A DNA stretch of 6,940 nt from Ignavibacteriaceae bacterium (GTDB lineage Bacteria > Bacteroidota > Ignavibacteria > Ignavibacteriales > Ignavibacteriaceae), in contig JALHTS010000480.1 in NCBI GenBank assembly GCA_022865965.1, positions 1-6,940 on the forward strand. The letters are read 5' to 3'. The notes under the pieces are model-generated. The model ran no database searches. It saw only the letters and a list, made by a program, of their open reading frames with translations, and was not told the DNA's origin. Below are positions 6,791-6,940 of this stretch, piece after piece (the stretch's first letter is position 1; each line of letters starts with the position of its first letter). The translations under genes were made by a program, and so were the position numbers.

Positions 6791-6840
6791 ATTTTATTGA
6801 TTTGATTTTTTATTGGAGCTAAAGTTTGGAAACATTTATA

Positions 6841-6922
6841 AATCAAAAGCCCGAAGGGCTGATATTGCTATAGCATAATTTTAGTTATATAATTGAACAA
6901 ACCCTGAAAGGGTGATATTGTT
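6841..6922 (+). repeat. Hairpin repeat pair, forward-oriented half of a REPIN-like cluster
   Basis: The first hairpin is AGCCC-GAA-GGGCT (6848-6860) and the second ACCCT-GAA-AGGGT (6901-6913), both perfect 5-bp stems with a GAA loop. Their centres are 53 bases apart. Each is followed immediately by GATATTG. The first tail runs on to the 10-base palindrome TGCTATAGCA (6866-6875). The second half (6875-6922) is the copy that matches the transposase leader. About 50 bases without obvious structure (6791-6840) separate this pair from the reverse-oriented pair. Confidence 0.8.
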
Positions 6923-6940
6923 ATAAATACGATGAATAAA

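Larger units (their letters stand above)
6202..6922 (+). mobile_element. IS200-like / RAYT unit: transposase flanked by directly repeated hairpin-repeat copies
   Basis: The Y1 transposase gene lies between two copies of one repeat in the same orientation, 673 bases apart. The left copy is 6202-6249 and the right copy is 6875-6922. They align without gaps at about 38 of 48 positions, and the first 20 bases are identical. IS200/IS605 elements carry subterminal hairpins at both ends instead of terminal inverted repeats, and REP-associated transposases sit among their repeats, so both readings fit. The exact ends are inferred from the repeat limits and no target-site evidence is visible. Confidence 0.5.

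Noticed and set aside
6718..6922. CRISPR array
   Set aside because: The repeats are short hairpins in alternating orientation with only four units and no regular unique spacers.

Overview
The window is AT-rich bacterial DNA, and the evidence points to the Bacteroidota/Ignavibacteria side of the tree. Most starts lack a Shine-Dalgarno motif. The gene content (DUF1684 protein, Thermotoga-type DAHP synthase, MORN-repeat secreted protein, IS200-like transposase with the sequence style common in Bacteroidota) fits that group. The assignment is an inference from gene style, not from a marker gene.

Layout: (1) Bases 3-1567, plus strand: the 3' part of a DUF1684 gene, then 17 bases later a complete type I (beta) DAHP synthase with a GTG start behind a clear GGAG; probably one transcript. 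(2) Bases 1576-3594, minus strand: an orphan NtrC-type sigma-54 response regulator, then a small, divergent CheW-like protein. The CheW-like gene converges on the DAHP synthase gene with only 8 bases between the stops. (3) Bases 3595-3873: a very AT-rich divergent intergenic region. (4) Bases 3874-5214, plus strand: a secreted 446-residue protein made of about 18 MORN-type units in near-perfect 24-residue phase. (5) Bases 5298-6194, plus strand: N-carbamoylputrescine amidase (aguB), with its usual partner agmatine deiminase not visible. (6) Bases 6202-6940: an intact Y1 (HUH) transposase gene lying among five copies of a short hairpin repeat.

The last block is the most interesting part. Downstream of the transposase are four small hairpins, each with a 5-bp stem and a GAA triloop. 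They form two head-opposed pairs, and the stems differ by compensatory base changes. A fifth, decayed copy lies directly upstream of the transposase and serves as its 5' leader. It shares an identical 20-base stretch with the downstream copy at the same register. This is the architecture of a REP/RAYT (REPIN) system: a single-domain transposase with the palindromic repeats it may mobilise.

The other genes are mostly housekeeping or signalling: aromatic amino acid entry (aroF), polyamine synthesis (aguB) and two-component/chemotaxis-like signalling. No histidine kinase, CheA, or convincing sigma-54 promoter is visible, so partners of the regulator and CheW-like protein must lie elsewhere.
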